NCBI RefSeq assembly: GCF_964204645.1
Contig: NC_134035.1
Span: forward strand, 5,642,501-5,706,500
DNA: 64,000 bases
Direction of reading: 5' to 3'
Source: Tubulanus polymorphus
Taxonomy: Eukaryota > Nemertea > Palaeonemertea > Tubulaniformes > Tubulanidae
Positions 22,817 to 37,200 of this stretch are shown here, in pieces (positions within the stretch are counted from its first letter, which is position 1; each line of letters starts with the position of its first letter). The translations under genes were made by a program, and so were the position numbers. The notes under the pieces were generated by a model. That model was not told the origin of the DNA. It saw only the letters and a list, made by a program, of their open reading frames with translations, and made no database searches.

Positions 22817-25800
22817 ATGTATTCGCGTAATCGAAACGGCAAGAAAAGCTACGGTCGAAAAACCATTCTTCAACTCGGTGGTGAATCTTCGAAAAAACAT
22901 CAACAGTCGACTGGTAAGTTCAACTGTTTATTCCGTTGTTATATTCGTCCCCAGCCGCGCAGATCGATGCAAAAATATGTGAAAATTAGATGTCTGCTTG
23001 GAAAATTGTCCGAAAATATAAAGAAATCTGTGAATAATTCAATACTTCGATCCCTCATCACACGGAGCTCGGAATTTATGTACTTAGCTTTTCTAAAAGT
23101 TAAAGAAATCCCATTATAATCCATCCAGATTGTGATCGGTAACTGCTAGGCCTGTGTGTTGACTTACATGACGGAAAAATGTGGACAAATTATGTGAACA
23201 AATCTAGAAAAATCCTTTTGTCTTTTAAAGTTCAAAACCCACTATACAGAATTTAAGATTCTCTAGACAGAGAGGGCCTAAAACGTGTCTTTTGATTTTA
23301 ATTTTTGATAAATGAAATTTGTTTTTAATCTTTTAAATTTTTTATATAGGCCTACTAGGTTTTAAACTTATCATCTGTTCTCCACATCACATAATGGCTA
23401 TTCTACTATCCTTTTCTTTTCTTCTGAAAAAGCAAATTTTAAGGATATGAAAAATGTGGAAATTCCAGAGATTTGTAAAAATTGACAAATTTTGTAGGTA
23501 ATCAGAACGCGCTTGGTTTGATCGGGGCTTATGATGATGATGACACAGAGGACAGTCCTCCGCCGAAACAACAGCCTAATCGTAAGTGTCAAACAACAAG
23601 AACTTACACCGTGAAAAATGGCGTAGATATTGACCGGTAGACCGATATTAATCTCAGTATTTCAGATATATAATGACTGGGTCCCTATGACTCCCTTGAC
23701 TCCTTCTAAATGTAAAATACTTTTCACGGTGCTTGAATCGCTCCCTTAATTTACCTTAGTTTATAGAAATTAGGATAAATAATGATGCAGGCGTTTCCTC
23801 GAAATGTGAAATTTTCTCCTTTAAAAACTCCTTAATCTTATATCCAGGAATATATGATTAGTAGGGTAGCCTGAGTGAGCAAAATCCACATTTAGTTTAT
23901 TCTGTTAGTTTCAAAGTTTTGACTAAACTTATTCATCAGAGAAATGAAAATAAATGTCGTATCTGTATCTTAGCGATTGTCTCATAGTTACTTATCCTTT
24001 CCTAGTAATGTCCATATTTTTACATTACTGTTTATTATTATTACTGGTAGGTCATTTTCGTTTTTTCTGATCATGAAGTTTAGTCAAAACTTTGAAACTT
24101 AGAATATACTGTTATATTATCAACTGCAGGTTTTGCTCATTAACGTACCCGGTAGATATTGCTTTATGTTGTCGACTATGAATAACTTTTAAACGTAAAT
24201 TAATGTCCGTGCATGCTTTAGGCAACTACAATTTTAAGAAATATTTGCAATATTTTTTTCAGCTACAAATGGAGTGAAGAAAAAGGAAGGCGATAAAATT
24301 GATACAGAACTGGCCAATTTTTTAGCAGTAGGTTGATTTGATGTGATCGGTTATTAATGCGCTAGAATTGCTTATTGTTTTTGACATATACATAACATTG
24401 ATATTTCAGGAAATAGATGCCATCGATGAACCACCCTCGAGTAGCAGTCAGGATCCTGAGACAACAACAACTGAATCAGTTATACCAGTCAGTAAGTAAT
24501 TTGTCTTTATTTGTTACAGTATTAAAGAGATGGAGTTTAGTTCAAGGGTCGAATTTTGACCCACATCCATGGGACTGGATCCAAAGATTAGAAGGCACGC
24601 TTAACCCTCCGGACCCAGTCCCGCAGTTGTGAGTTAGAGTTAACTCTTAGGTTAGATGTTAACTCACAACTGTGGAACTGGACCCCGATTAACTAAATCC
24701 GGCTAAGCTTAATCCAGATAATATTATTGACAGTCAAAACATAGTTTATACAATCATGAATAGAAAATACAATATTTTCTATTCAGTGGGCCCCAAAAGA
24801 TCCGAATTAAGCTGGGTCTTATTGCCTTATTGAGGTTCTGACTGCTGGGTTGCATAAAAACGAGCCAGTTCTACAGTTGTGAGTGACTCTTACTCACAAC
24901 TGCGGAACTGGGTCCTGGTGATTTGTAACCCATTTGTTCTTTCTATTTTCTATCAGTGCCTACAACGGACTGGCAACAGTGTTTAGACGAGGGTACCGAG
25001 TGTTACTATTTTTGGAACGTTGCCACGAATGAAGTGACGTGGGAAATACCCGAGGACTACTCGCATTATTTACTGAAATATAAAGAATATGAAGAGAAAA
25101 TGTTCGCCGCGCAAAAGAATCCCGAAGAATCGACTTCAGCTGAAGGGTAAGCACAACGAAAAAGCCTTTCAAAACATATATTGGGGTTGGCTTCTCTGTA
25201 ATAAGGTGACTTAGAATATAGTCAAAACATTGGATAAACTCTACTAGCTCAAGGGAAGATTTTCTGATCTAATATCATTTTTCATCATCATCGTGGAATT
25301 TTCTACATATTTTGCATACATTCTAAGATTCGAAGGGCTTTCCGGGAAGTAATTCATGACTCGATCTATTCTCTGGTTTAAAAGGACGGTCGACCCGAGC
25401 AATGCATCGATGCCAGAACAGACGACGCAACCTGTGGATAATCCTGCAGAAGAAACTGACGTCTATTCCGATTACGGACCTGCGACGCCGGCATCGTCTC
25501 ATCCCGAGTCTCGCGGCGAGACCGTTCAACAAACCGGGGAACAAACCGACAGTCGCGTTAAGTCGGCGTGGCAACCAGAGACGTACAACCCCGTGCCGTA
25601 CAAAGATCCGATATCGTTGGACCACAATCGGTGGAGGTTAGGATTCGGAAGCGTCGACGGATCGACGCGTTTCGTCGAAGCGGAACCGGAACCAGACCCC
25701 GGCGAAACGACGGCAGGCATCGGCGAGAGCGAGTTCTTGTGGTTCCATCGCGATCAGCACGCTTCGAAAATTAAAAAACGCGACGAGCCGACGACGCAGC

Positions 25801-28370
25801 ATCGCAAACCGTCGTCGTCGTATAATTTGAAATTCGTAAAAGGCGCTTCGTTGGACGAAGAGAAAGCACGATTCAGTCAGAACGTCGATGAAACGGCGAT
25901 CGCTCAGCAGCAGCAGATCGACCGCGACGAATTACTGCGGCGAATCCGCAGCGGGACGGCTATAAACAGCAGCAAAGATTTCGCGCGGATGGCGACGAAG
26001 AAAGATAAACCGTTCGTCGGTCCGGCGTTACCTTTCGGTCCGGCGTTACCGGAACGGCGCGCGGATGAGGCGGTCGCGCCGGTCATCGGTCCCGCGGTGA
26101 ACCCGATCGGTCCGGCGTTACCTCACCAGCCGGAGGTAGAACCGGTTAGTAACGACGACAAACAGCCGCTAGTCGATCCGCCGCATCAGCCGCGAATATC
26201 TTTAGTGTCGTATATGGATGAAAGTAAAGAGGATGAAGACGAAGATGAAGGCGGCGATGATAAGAATGATGATAATGATGGTGATGATGATGATAAGGGT
26301 CAGCAGCAGCAGCAATATCCGGATGATGGCGGTTCGAAGGTAAATTGTGGAAATGTTGCGTGGCTAATTGAAGTGTAATAAGGATATTGTATCCGACATT
26401 TTTGATTGAAAATGATTTACTAACACCAGCCATTTTATCATGAAGTGATTGTTGAGTCTTTGCACTAAGATGGTGAATCTCTGAAGAAGGGTAGTTTTCA
26501 AAAAGCCGCAGATAAATCATATATCGATTCATGTTGTAGGAAACGATGGATGCTACGAATAATGATGACATGTGCAAGAAATCAAAACGAGGTTTGTCGG
26601 ATGACGCAGATCAAACTGAAGAGATCGAATCAAAGAAAATAAAAACAGGTAATAGATAATCAGGGTGGTCACTTACATAAATGGAAAAGCCCAGGGAATT
26701 TTCTTTTCTTTAAAAAAGTCGGGGAATAGTCTGGAAAATTCATTTGAAAAAAAAAGAGTTATAAGACATGGAAATTTGTTGAGATTTCTATATCGCATAT
26801 AAAATCAAACAATTTCCTTCTATGTATTTGATTGTGTTAATTGATTGGATTCTTAGCAGATCAGAGTCAGGGAAATTAATATCAGAGAGTAGTCAGGGAA
26901 AAAGCCAAATATAAGTCAAATATAAGTGGCCACCCTGATAATTCCTGGATCTTACTTAGCCTGAAAGTTCTAAAAATGTTTGCAACACTTCAGAGCAAAA
27001 TATATCAATGAATATTACCTCATTCTGTTGTAGAAAACGCTGAAGAAACGACTGAGGAATGCGTTTCTACTTCGGACGTGAAAGACGAATCCGAAGAAGT
27101 CAATGATGAAGAAGTCAAACAAATAATTCAAGACTTGTCGAGCGTTATTACTAGTAAACTGGAATTTTTGGATATTTCGCGGAAAAACATGTCGAAATTA
27201 CAAATACTCTTCATCGAGTTGCAGGTATGTTTGCGATAGAAATTATGAGATTTTATATTTCGGTGGCTAAAAAGTAATACGGCCGCGCATAGTGTAATGC
27301 AGCGGGCTCTTAAATGTTTGTAAAGTCGCCTTATCGAAATACAGTGCCTCCTATTGGAACACCAGTAGCTACTACTCTACCACTAGCTCTTATCCAGTGT
27401 TGTTCTCCATATACTAGAATTTTTAAGGGGTGCATTCATTGTTAGGTGTATGAAATCCTGGCCGCTGAAGTAGCAAGGCTTTCGATCTCCGAAAAAATAA
27501 AGCTAAATTTTGGTGTTATCGTCTATTTGTCACATTAACTCGACATATTTCAAAACCATTATCACAATTGATAGAATATTGACATCCACTCTGGAAGGGG
27601 CAAGATATATTTTATAAGGGGTGGCTAATTTTCAGAGGAGTGGAAGTAAAAATGAAAGGGTTGGGTCGCCCTTCTAAAACCAGTAGTGGAGAACACTGCT
27701 CATCTGCTAGGCCTATAAGGTAATAATATTAATCTCAGGATCACGATGGCCGACCATTGTTTGTAAGTGTCATTTGTTTCTAGTAATTTGTCATCTGCAG
27801 CACAAATTGATTTCTGTGTAATACTCACAGATTTCATTCGGAGATGTGAAAATTCTTCCGTTAGTTTTTCCGATTGTGCTACTATCTAAAGCTGTGTTTT
27901 GTGATTCAACAGTTCCTCATTTGACACTGGAACTAGAATTCTATTAGGCATTTGAATCCGGGTAGTATTCTGAATGTCAGCATCTTTGTACAAACCTTGT
28001 TTGAAAGTGGAAGTACGAATTACGATGGTAAATGCTTAAATAGGTTCATAGGATTATGAAATCAAACTGTAAATTAGAAATTTCGAAAAATGAATTTCCC
28101 AGTAACCGTAGAAAAATGCATGTTTTCAGACACGTATGAGCGACTGGATGGACGGCGGACTTTCGATGAGTCACCTGTTGAAAAAACTCCACGACGCCGA
28201 CACGCAGATCAAACTCTACGAAGACGGCGCCGCTCCGTCCGGGTGGACGTGTCACTGGGACAGGTATGCCGATTTCATCCTTGTCAAAACTGTCGACGTC
28301 ATAAACGCACGGGAACGACGCGAATATTTTTTGCAGGCGCGATTTGTCGATAGCGATAGGTTTCTGCCGG

Positions 28371-28402
<32 letters not shown>

Positions 28403-31400
28403 CTGATGACTTGTTGCCCGGTTTTTGCCGGCTTCGGGCGACAAAGAGACGTCGTCGTCTTTTTTTCTTACTCTTCGGCGGCAGGGGTCTTAATTCACGC
28501 CTCCCGCGCGCCGGGTCTCAGTCGGACGATACGTGGATTTAGAGGCAATGAACAAAAACCAACAGTCGATGATTCGACGATTTAATTTCTGACGGTTTTC
28601 ATGGTTTTGACCAAGTTTCATCAGAGAAACGAATTGTTCATTAATTCATGAAATACTGAGGTCGATATCGGTCTACCGGTCATGATTTGGAGGCAGTCGT
28701 TTTAGGCCGATATTCGGTTTTCAATTCGATCGATGTTTAGACGAGGATTTCACGACCGCGTGAAGTTTTTGATTGTCGCGACGGGGTCTTCTCTCTCTCT
28801 CTCTGGCGGGCGGTCGTCGTAGAAAAACAGCGGTTAAAACGAAATCGCGTAATCCTTCCCTCTTGTCGTGGTTCGTCCTACGATTTTTACGACGCGGGGG
28901 GAACGAATTCATCCAAAAAAAAAAGTGTTTTGTTTGTTGAAATAAATGATATGCAGGTGTTGAAAAAAGTTGGAGCAACGTAACCCGGATGCCTTTTGAC
29001 GGTGAGTGCTTGTAGCCAAGGTGGTAAGTAAATACATCTCTTTAAAATCGAAATCTGAAAGTCGTAACTTGGTATTTTACCGGTCCACTGACCAAGTTAG
29101 GTCTTTCACGACTGGGTATAAATAAGCTTTGAAGATAAATAAGAATTTGAAAAATTGTAAATCATTAAGATAGATGCACGTATATTTTTCTGAGGAAAAT
29201 AACGAAACATTTGGCCAATTTCCAGATTGACATGATATGTTTGCATCTATTTTCTATCTAAAACAGATAAAAGTGTTTTCAACGTGTCCGGAATTCTTGA
29301 ATTGTAAAATCTGAATTCGATGATTTTGAACTTAAATATTGATTAGTTATACGTCCGGAATACGTAGAAGTTTGTCTCGAAATTACCACGATTCGACCGA
29401 AATTCATCCTTGCCTTAAAATTCTATTGTTCTTTCTTTCATAAAATACCCAGCCCAGGATTATCAGTATCTATGCCGTAATGCCAATTTCAGTTGAACAA
29501 ACCTTGAATTCCGGACATTAAGTGGACCACCAGTCTCCCGTTCGGTCGCTTAAGCGTAATTTTGGCCGAGGATAAAAATAATAATAATTCCATTCAGCGA
29601 AACGTGTACGCGATGTCGGGAGACTGAATTTTTTTATGTGTATTTCAGGTAAGATCCGGATCTTCTGTTCTGATTTCACTTCGGAGTTATCAACATTCGA
29701 ACAAAACTATGTCTGAATCCTATTCGTAACTCGAAAAATGAAATTATAGCAAAAGATTATTTCACTTTTCAATGATGTCGGCGAGAGGGCAACAATATTT
29801 GGCTTTGGTACGAACGAATACTTCAAAAATCTAAAAGAATCTGTTATAACGCTGCCAGCGCTTGCTCGATGATAAAGATGATACTGATTTATTGCTTTAC
29901 ATTAAATCAAAGCTCTCGACATATTTATCAAAAAGTGACCATCATCATAAAACTCTTCGAATTAAGATATCTTTGGAGCACTTTTTTTATTGACGGCCGG
30001 ATAAACGCCAACATCTTCGCCTAGTTCGATGAAAGTATACTGGTTTTATGTTTTGAGGGTCTCCGGGGTGGCGTTATTATAACGATTCTCTGTATTTCGA
30101 ACGAATCAATTTTGCACCGTTTCGCGGCGCATCATGCCGAAAAGTTGTCTGCTCGCCGCGTGTCAATCGACGATCGATATAGTTCGGTTTTCCGCCGATT
30201 TTTGTCCGGTTTCTAAAACGAAGCGTTTTCTCTTTTCTTTTCTGTGACTTTCGCGTTTCGGTTTCGTCGTCATCGCGCGTCACGTTTTCAGAGATTATAA
30301 ACGTTATTTCTACATGAACGAAACGACCGGCGAATCTCAGTGGGAATACCCGATAACGGCCGACCACCAGCAGCAGCAGCAGCACACCGATGGAAATGTT
30401 ATACAAGACGGCGCCGAAACCTCGACTACGAATACGACGATGAATAACGAAGAGAATCGAGTCGACTCGTCGCTAATGGAAACTGGAGTAAGTTATTTTT
30501 CATCCCTCGACTGAGATCTACTCGGTAAATATTAACAGATTTGATGTTCCTGACCCCCACGACCCGCTGAGCTAACCCTAGCAGATTCCCCTCGACCCAC
30601 TGAGCTAACCCTAGCAGATTCCCCTAGACCCGCTGAGCTAACCCTAGCAGATTCCTCTCAACCCGCTGAGCTAACCCTAGCAGATTCCTCCCAACCCGCT
30701 GATTATATAACTTCTTCAATTATTTGCCATTGCAGATTCTGATGAATATTTTTCGTATTTGAATTTCGCGTTTTTATTTTCTAATAGATCGATTCAACTG
30801 TGATGACTGCGGTAGAACAGCCACCTCTCCCTGACGAAACAGTCGTCAGTTCATCATCACCACCGCCTCCTCCGGACGACTACCCGTGTCCACCACCGGA
30901 GCCACCCTTGCCGGAGCCATCCCCGAACGCTCCTCAGCCGCCTCTACCGACTAGCGAGGTCGAACCGCCGCCTCCGTTACCGTATACACCACCTCCTCCG
31001 CCTCCTGAGCCGCAGTCGTTCATGCAGCAATCGTATTCTTCTACGCCGTATTCAGCTGCGTCTACGCCGTACTCGGCTGCGTCTACGATGTCCGAGATGA
31101 TGGCCATGATGCCTCTACCGCCGGTACCGCCAATACCTCCGATGCCTGTTCCGCCGTCTTTACCACCGCTTCCGATGTTCATGTCGAGTCAACCGCAGTT
31201 CATGCCGCCGCCGCCGCCCCCTGCCAGCAACGATCCGCCGCCCCCGGGCACCGAGGATTACTCAACGATCGTTCCCGACATGTCGACGGATATGGACATC
31301 GATTCGGATAACGAGGTCGATTCGACGGTGCCCGATTCGACTCATATCGGTCATATCAGCTACGGTCATAATTACAACATGGCTTACGACGCGTCGATGA

Positions 31401-31536
31401 TGTATACCGATCATCAGCAGGTTTATCATCAGACTCATTCGTCGGTTTACTGCGCGCCGTCTTCCTCGTCGAAATCGGCGCATCTCAGCGCCGCGCCAGT
31501 GATCTTTAAACAGGCGCAAAACGTTATAACTCAGCT

Positions 31537-31567
<31 letters not shown>

Positions 31568-32234
31568 GTGCAGTCACGAGAATCGACGCCGGATATAATA
31601 ACTACGGAAACGACATCTGAACAGACGGATATAGCGACGACTAAACCGACCGCACCAGATTCAACAGCTGCGGTGGCTACGACTTCAACAGTAGCAGCAG
31701 CTGCGGCGGCGGTACCGACATCGACAAAAAAGAAGAAAAAAGACAAGGTAGAGTTAAAAGTTGCCTTCAAACCCAATTCCTTAACCAGAATGTACATAGA
31801 CTGTGCCATGCTAGTAGTGTTGGGGCTGAATTGAAGATCAGGGAAAAAGAAAATTTTCTAGATGCAGTTCAATAAAATTCAATGATTTGACAATTTACCA
31901 AATAAAGTAATGGGAGCCACCTCATCATTCTTCTTATTAAATTTTTCGATAATAAAAGCTTCACCTGTATTCAGAATCTCACCTCAGATATACGTAATCG
32001 ATAATGAACTAAGAAATACCCACCGAAAATGCCGGGTATCGGACATTTTTCATCAGCACACTTCAAATGATAATTTCTCATTATTTTCAGTCTAAAATTA
32101 AAACCGCGGGTGGATTGTCGATGAAAAAGAAGAACGTGACGAGTTTAGTGATGAAATGGCAACAAGCTCAGCAACAAGTCGAAAAGGAAATATCGAAACG
32201 AACTCAACATCTGGAAAATAGAGACAAAACTTGA
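22817..32234 (+). CDS. FNBP4: Formin-binding protein 4 (two WW domains)
   Basis: FNBP4 is a nuclear, proline-rich WW protein that binds formins and splicing-related proline motifs. Twelve exons: 22817-22913, 23498-23581, 24263-24327, 24410-24491, 24957-25146, 25385-26339, 26540-26648, 27034-27224, 28130-28263, 30292-30487, 30788-31747, 32091-32234. They total 3,207 nt and 1,068 aa, close to the vertebrate length. Family signatures in order: GRKTILQL (14-21), LGLIGAYDDDD, IDTELANFLAEIDAID, WW1 at 115-141 (W115 to W138, P141), an acidic region, the conserved SSVITSKLEFLDI block, WW2 at 630-656 (W630 to W653, P656), proline-rich runs with poly-Q, and KKKKK near the end. The C-terminus stops soon after SLVMKWQQAQ and lacks the longer tail of vertebrate proteins. 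A six-codon upstream ORF (22810) overlaps the start ATG out of frame. Confidence 0.93.
24611..24685. mobile_element. CAGTTCCACAGTTGTGAGTTA palindrome, copy 1
   Basis: Arms GACCCAGTCCCGCAGTTGTG and CACAACTGTGGAACTGGACC are inverted repeats around a TTAACTC-rich middle. It lies in FNBP4 intron 4. Four other copies are listed. Confidence 0.8.
24864..24915. mobile_element. CAGTTCCACAGTTGTGAGTTA palindrome, copy 2
   Basis: A short copy, arms GCCAGTTCTACAGTTGTGAGT and ACTCACAACTGCGGAACTGG, in the same FNBP4 intron as copy 1. Confidence 0.8.
26655..26940. repeat. Dispersed 'GGAAAA..CAGGGAATT' repeat, FNBP4 intron
   Basis: It begins CAGGGTGGTCACTTA and ends AAGTGGCCACCCTGA, an inverted pair about 280 bp apart. 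The middle repeats GGGAA(A)TT blocks. A related element occurs at about 32300-32480, downstream of the FNBP4 stop. Confidence 0.6.
28365..28405 (+). repeat. ATT microsatellite in FNBP4 intron
   Basis: TAATAATAATATTATTATTA continues as ATT repeats. It is a simple repeat inside intron 9. Confidence 0.9.
30557..30700 (+). repeat. 33-bp minisatellite in FNBP4 intron
   Basis: The unit CCGCTGAGCTAACCCTAGCA plus GATTCCCCTCGAC is repeated four to five times with few changes, in the intron between exons 10 and 11. Confidence 0.9.
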
Positions 32235-32995
32235 TGCGATTCATGGATATTAACGGTTGGAATTTGTTGCGGCTGGCCTGAATTTATTGTTTGTAATATA
32301 TTCAGGGTGCTTACGGATCAGGGAATACAAGATTCCCCGATATTTTCCCTGGCATTTCACCTAATATTCTCTGTTTAAATTATAAGATATCCGTACTGAA
32401 AAAGAATTGGAATTCCCTGATTTTCCCTGCATGGTTGAATAAATCCAGAATTCCCTGATTTTTCAAAGAACCCTGTTTATCGTACGGTATGAATCATTGC
32501 CGTAAAGCAGATCGTCTGCTATCCAACTGATCAAACTTTGTACCATTTAGGCAGCAGTGTCCTCTACTCCTAGAGAAATTCCGAAAATACATTGCGAGCT
32601 TTGATAGGGATAGCTTAAAGATGATCTGCTAGTGAATATCGTGTATGATTACATTGTATATTACAGTGTACTTAAAAACTCAGATGAACGCTTGCGATGA
32701 ATTGAAGTCATCGAATAGAATCTTTATTCGATCATGACATAACTGATCGTGATAGTTGTGTAATTGTAACGATGCCTAATTGGGTTTTTGTCTCGAATTG
32801 CATCGATAGTTGGAATTCGATTTAATATTACATTCATGAAGTCTAGTCATCCGTGTACTGCATGAAATTGTAGCCAGCAATTTTAAGAATGAGTGTTGAA
32901 ATGATTAAAAGTTTTCATTCATGGGATGATCTTTGTAGTAGATGCTCTTTTAGTGGACCTCGCTTGGATCATTTTCGGACCAATAAAATCGAACT

Positions 32996-33092
32996 GGGCC
33001 CGGTTCCACAGTCGTGAGTTAAGATTTGATGCGAGTTAAGAACTAACTTTAACTCAGAGTTAAATCTAACTCACAACTGTGGAACTGGATCC
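32996..33092. mobile_element. CAGTTCCACAGTTGTGAGTTA palindrome, copy 3
   Basis: Starts GGGCCCGGTTCCACAGTCGT and ends ACAACTGTGGAACTGGATCC. The middle is TTAACTC/GAGTTAA palindromes. Confidence 0.85.
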
Positions 33093-33200
33093 TGGTTTAT
33101 TAGAAATCCGGACTAAACATTATATTTTTCAAATATTTTTTTTGTATAGATGGACTGTAAATATATTCCGAATTAGAGCGAAAAATCGTAAAATCACACT

Positions 33201-33319
33201 TTTGGGGCTGGTTGCTCGAAAGTTAAAGTTAACCGGTGGAGTGACTATTGAAATTGCATGTAACAATGGTGTTTGTCAACTAGTTAACTGTAGTTATCTC
33301 TTGAGCAACTAGCCCCAAA
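33201..33319. mobile_element. Palindromic TTTGGGGCTGGTTGCTC element
   Basis: TTTGGGGCTGGTTGCTCGA is matched about 100 bp later by GAGCAACTAGCCCCAAA. The interior has GTTAAC-rich palindromes like the CAGTTCCACAG family but with different termini. Confidence 0.75.
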
Positions 33320-34234
33320 TTTGATCAAAACACTTATCCAGATTAAGCGAGGTCATTTAGCTGCTGGTAGTTCTAGATCCCTTATGAACTTATTATACGG
33401 GGCGTATTTCAAAAGCATTTGTACATCGGTGCAAGGTAACGATATCATTGTAAATTTAAGATATTGTAAATATATTGATATTTTATGTATATATTCCAGT
33501 GCTGTTCTAGTTTCTAGTATTGCGGCAACTTAGGGAATTAAATTACCATCACCGGCTCTAGTGTGAAGGTAGTGAACTAGCGCTCGAAAATACCCGGAGA
33601 AGCTAAGCTTCCTGATCCTGTTTGCGTATGCAGTAGACTCTGCTTCCTTCTGGATCCTTGGGGCCAAACTCTATGCACTGGTAAATTCATCGAAAATGTA
33701 ACGATTTATTATCTTACGACAATAATTCAACATCTACAATGTTATCATTGCGCTTGAAACAAGATTTAAAACAAGTGATGTTCTGACCAAAATGTTTGTC
33801 TTGAGGTAAGCTGTTCTGCTTGAAAGTATTAAGTATTCTGGTTGAGGAATATCCCTGATGACAACACTGCTTCTATCAGGTTTACAGATTACCGGGTATG
33901 CTATTCTGGAATAGATAGAGCATTCTGGTCGAAACCCGCGCGCCAGAAGAGAATTCCCATTCTAGTTTAATCGAAACCTGCCTAATGTAAGCGAAGTCTA
34001 CCTTATATTTTGTTAAATCGAAAATGCCAAGAACAAACTATCAGGGACTGCAACTCCAAAAATATCCACAGATCCCGCAAAAAAAAAAAATGAAAGCAAA
34101 TGCAAATGTTTTTCTTTGAAAATGAATATTCTTGTTGTAAAAAACATTTAAAAATGGCTGGCATTAATGCATTGATTTATTATGGACGGGAGCAACGAGA
34201 TCTAAGAAGAGTGAAATGATCCCATGGGTCACTT

Positions 34235-37200
34235 TTACAAGTTGTACTTGAATCTGATGTGTACATCTTTTTTCTCATCAATTGAATCGACCACCTAGAA
34301 ATAAAAACACCATAATTAATGAGAGTTATCTAAGTTATCTACATACGGCAGTCAAACCCACTTAATTCACATGTGAAAAAAAAGTATTTTATCATCCACC
34401 TAATCTTGCATAGAAAATTGAAAGCTCAATTTTTCTACCGTTTCCAAACGGCCATCGTCAGGTAGAATGATAAAGATGCAGGCCTGTAGTCAGGGGGGGA
34501 GGGTTGATCTATTTGCTACTCTGCACCCGAGATGTATGCAACTGCAAGGTGTCTTATTGAAAAATAATAATACGTCATTTTATATTCAGTGTTTCGATGT
34601 TTTCTGATCAGAGTACCAAATGAGAGCTGATCTCGCATCAACACTTAAAGCCTTCGCCCCTTGGCTTTACTGACGTTGTTTAGGTCCACTTGTAGTTTAT
34701 ATCGCACCCCCTTGGAGGGCCCTGGCTACAGGCCCCAGATTGCTAGGATGTTATAGGGTTGAAATCTTTGAACCTTCAGTCCACAATTGTGGGAATTCTC
34801 TAATAATCTCGATTTGTCACGGATTAGTTTGTCTTTAATAATTCGCTGTATAAGAAACACCGTACGTACCTTGCAACCAGCGTTTGCTGCCATCGCGCGC
34901 ACTTTCTTCACGAACTCGATCGACTGTTCCTCTTTCAACTCGAGCATGTACTTGGCGGTTTCCAGAATAAGGACGGCTTTGTCAGAAAAAATCGACTTCA
35001 TCTCGGGAGTCAATAGATGCACCATGCTAAAATAGGAACCGAAATCAAAACTCATTGCATAATTCATAGGCCGATAAAGAGATTTTCGTCGAATCAGAAG
35101 GCTTACCTATTCGACAGATATACAACGTCGAATAACTGTCTGAATTTGTTTTTCTTGTGAAGTTCAGTGCCGGATGATAGAGGCATGAAGTGGATCTTCA
35201 CATTCGGTAACTGTATCGATGCTGAAGGGGAAAAAAAACGAGATAATCCTAAGACTAAACAGATGACGAAAAAAGCCGGAGACCAATGGGTTGACTCGGT
35301 AAAAATGAACTTAGTAAACCCCGTTTCTGAAGTCAGATGTTTTAGGGAAGTCTACTGTACTTACTATTTTCTGATGATATTTTCGTTCCTTTATCTTCAG
35401 TAATTACTACTTCATCCTCTTCGGTTATTTCTGCAAATTGTAAGAAAGAAAATGATAGATTTTCTATTTTTACCTGTTGCGCATCATCTAGCTTTCTCTA
35501 GTTCAGGTGAATGGCAGTTGTCTCTAGTTAAAGACTAACCTTCTAGTGTAGCTGTTTGGCAGCCATCCTCTGTCGATGGTAATACATATTTGTCTTCGTT
35601 CAGTAGTTCATAAATCAATGATGTCACATTGTATTCGGCTACGTTACCAGCAGTCTGAAAAATAAATCAACCGTTTATCTGTAGAAATGCTCGAGAACTT
35701 CGTAGAAATGCTTAAAAAACCGGTACAGTTGGTATCGTACTCACTTTAGTATATAGCTGGTTCGACTTTTTGAAGAAACTCTTCTCTTCGGATTCAATTC
35801 CCCAAGCGATAAACGGACTGACTAGTATATCGCCCCAGTAACCGCGTCTGGCTACACGTCCATCATTCTGAATAAACATCATTCAAAACGCAATATAAAA
35901 TTCAACAACCCAGTCGACTGTTTAATCAGGATTTCTCCAATATGCGAGGTATACTGTGCATTTACTGCAAAGATGAATGTTTTTGGAGTTGTGGGTCATA
36001 GACTAACCGTTTTGAAGAGTACGCCGCTCGCCAGGGTTCGATTCGGCACGTTATAAGAACCATCTCTTATCTCGTAAGCTACTCCTGTTTGTCTCCATTG
36101 TTTGTATTCACTAGTGTGAATTATGTCGGCCTGCAAGAAATATTGAACGTATGAAACCCTGACTTGAATAGATACCAGGTTCAAATAACCATCAAGAGAG
36201 GATTCAATGGCCGTTAGACAGACATTTATCAGATTTCTCGCAAAACATCAGAACAATAAGCTTTTGGTTGAACTATAAGAATTGCATGTGCGTACATCTT
36301 TGTGGTGGAGTTTCATGCTTAGATCCCAGTCAAATACATTAGGTATAGCGTCATATCGAACGCCCAGGTGCTGTCTTAATCTCAGATCCCTGAAATACAT
36401 TAACATTTTGATATCTCGGTGAAGTGTCTGTGAGGGTTAAATCATACAGTAAAAACTGTATATCAAGCAGTAGGCCTACAGCTAGAAAATATGCTCAATA
36501 TATTTACCAATATTTGTCGATTTCAAATTCTCTGTTTTCTCTGTTTCGCCAAAACTTGAAAATAGCTTCAAGCGCATCGACTTCTTTATACTAGAATAAG
36601 ATGAAAATGACAAATTCATAATAAACCGTAGATTACAACGTGAATACGTTATATGCTATTAACAAAACATTTAATTTAGGATAAATTACTGATGTTCAAG
36701 CTTCGTTTTATTTACCTTTAGTTGAGACAGATCGATGCAGGGAAGTTTCTGCGCGAGTAAATCGAAATCGTTCACCCACCTACAATCATTAACATAATGA
36801 AACAACAATTATCAGAGGTATGGGCAAGTGGTTAGTGCATTGAACTCCGGACGCCAGAATTTCTGATTCGATGCCGTAAAGATCTCTAAATTTTATGCCA
36901 AAAATTCTTCAAAATCTACAAAGCAGGTTTGATTGAACGCTTGCCAAAACGTTACCAAATAGAACCAGATAGAATCATTATTATTACTATATCTATTACT
37001 ATTATCTGTATATATCTATTTGCGCGCACCCATACACTTTTGTTTCATCGACCAGTAATTCGTCTCCTTAAAAGAGAATGAAAATCATGACGATTCTTCT
37101 CGACGTACTTAATGAACTCGGTAGACATTTTCTGCACATAGTCACACGATTGTTGTCGGACCATACTGTTGCCGTAGAGTTCCAGGAATAGTTCCGTCTT

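Larger units (their letters stand above)
32235..34234. other. Convergent 3' flanks of FNBP4 and DNAAF3
   Basis: The stop codons of the two convergent genes are 2.0 kb apart. The stretch holds a GGGAA-type repeat (32300-32480), two palindromic elements (32996-33092, 33201-33319) and no recognisable gene. AATAAA hexamers for FNBP4 occur at several places and were not resolved. Confidence 0.6.
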
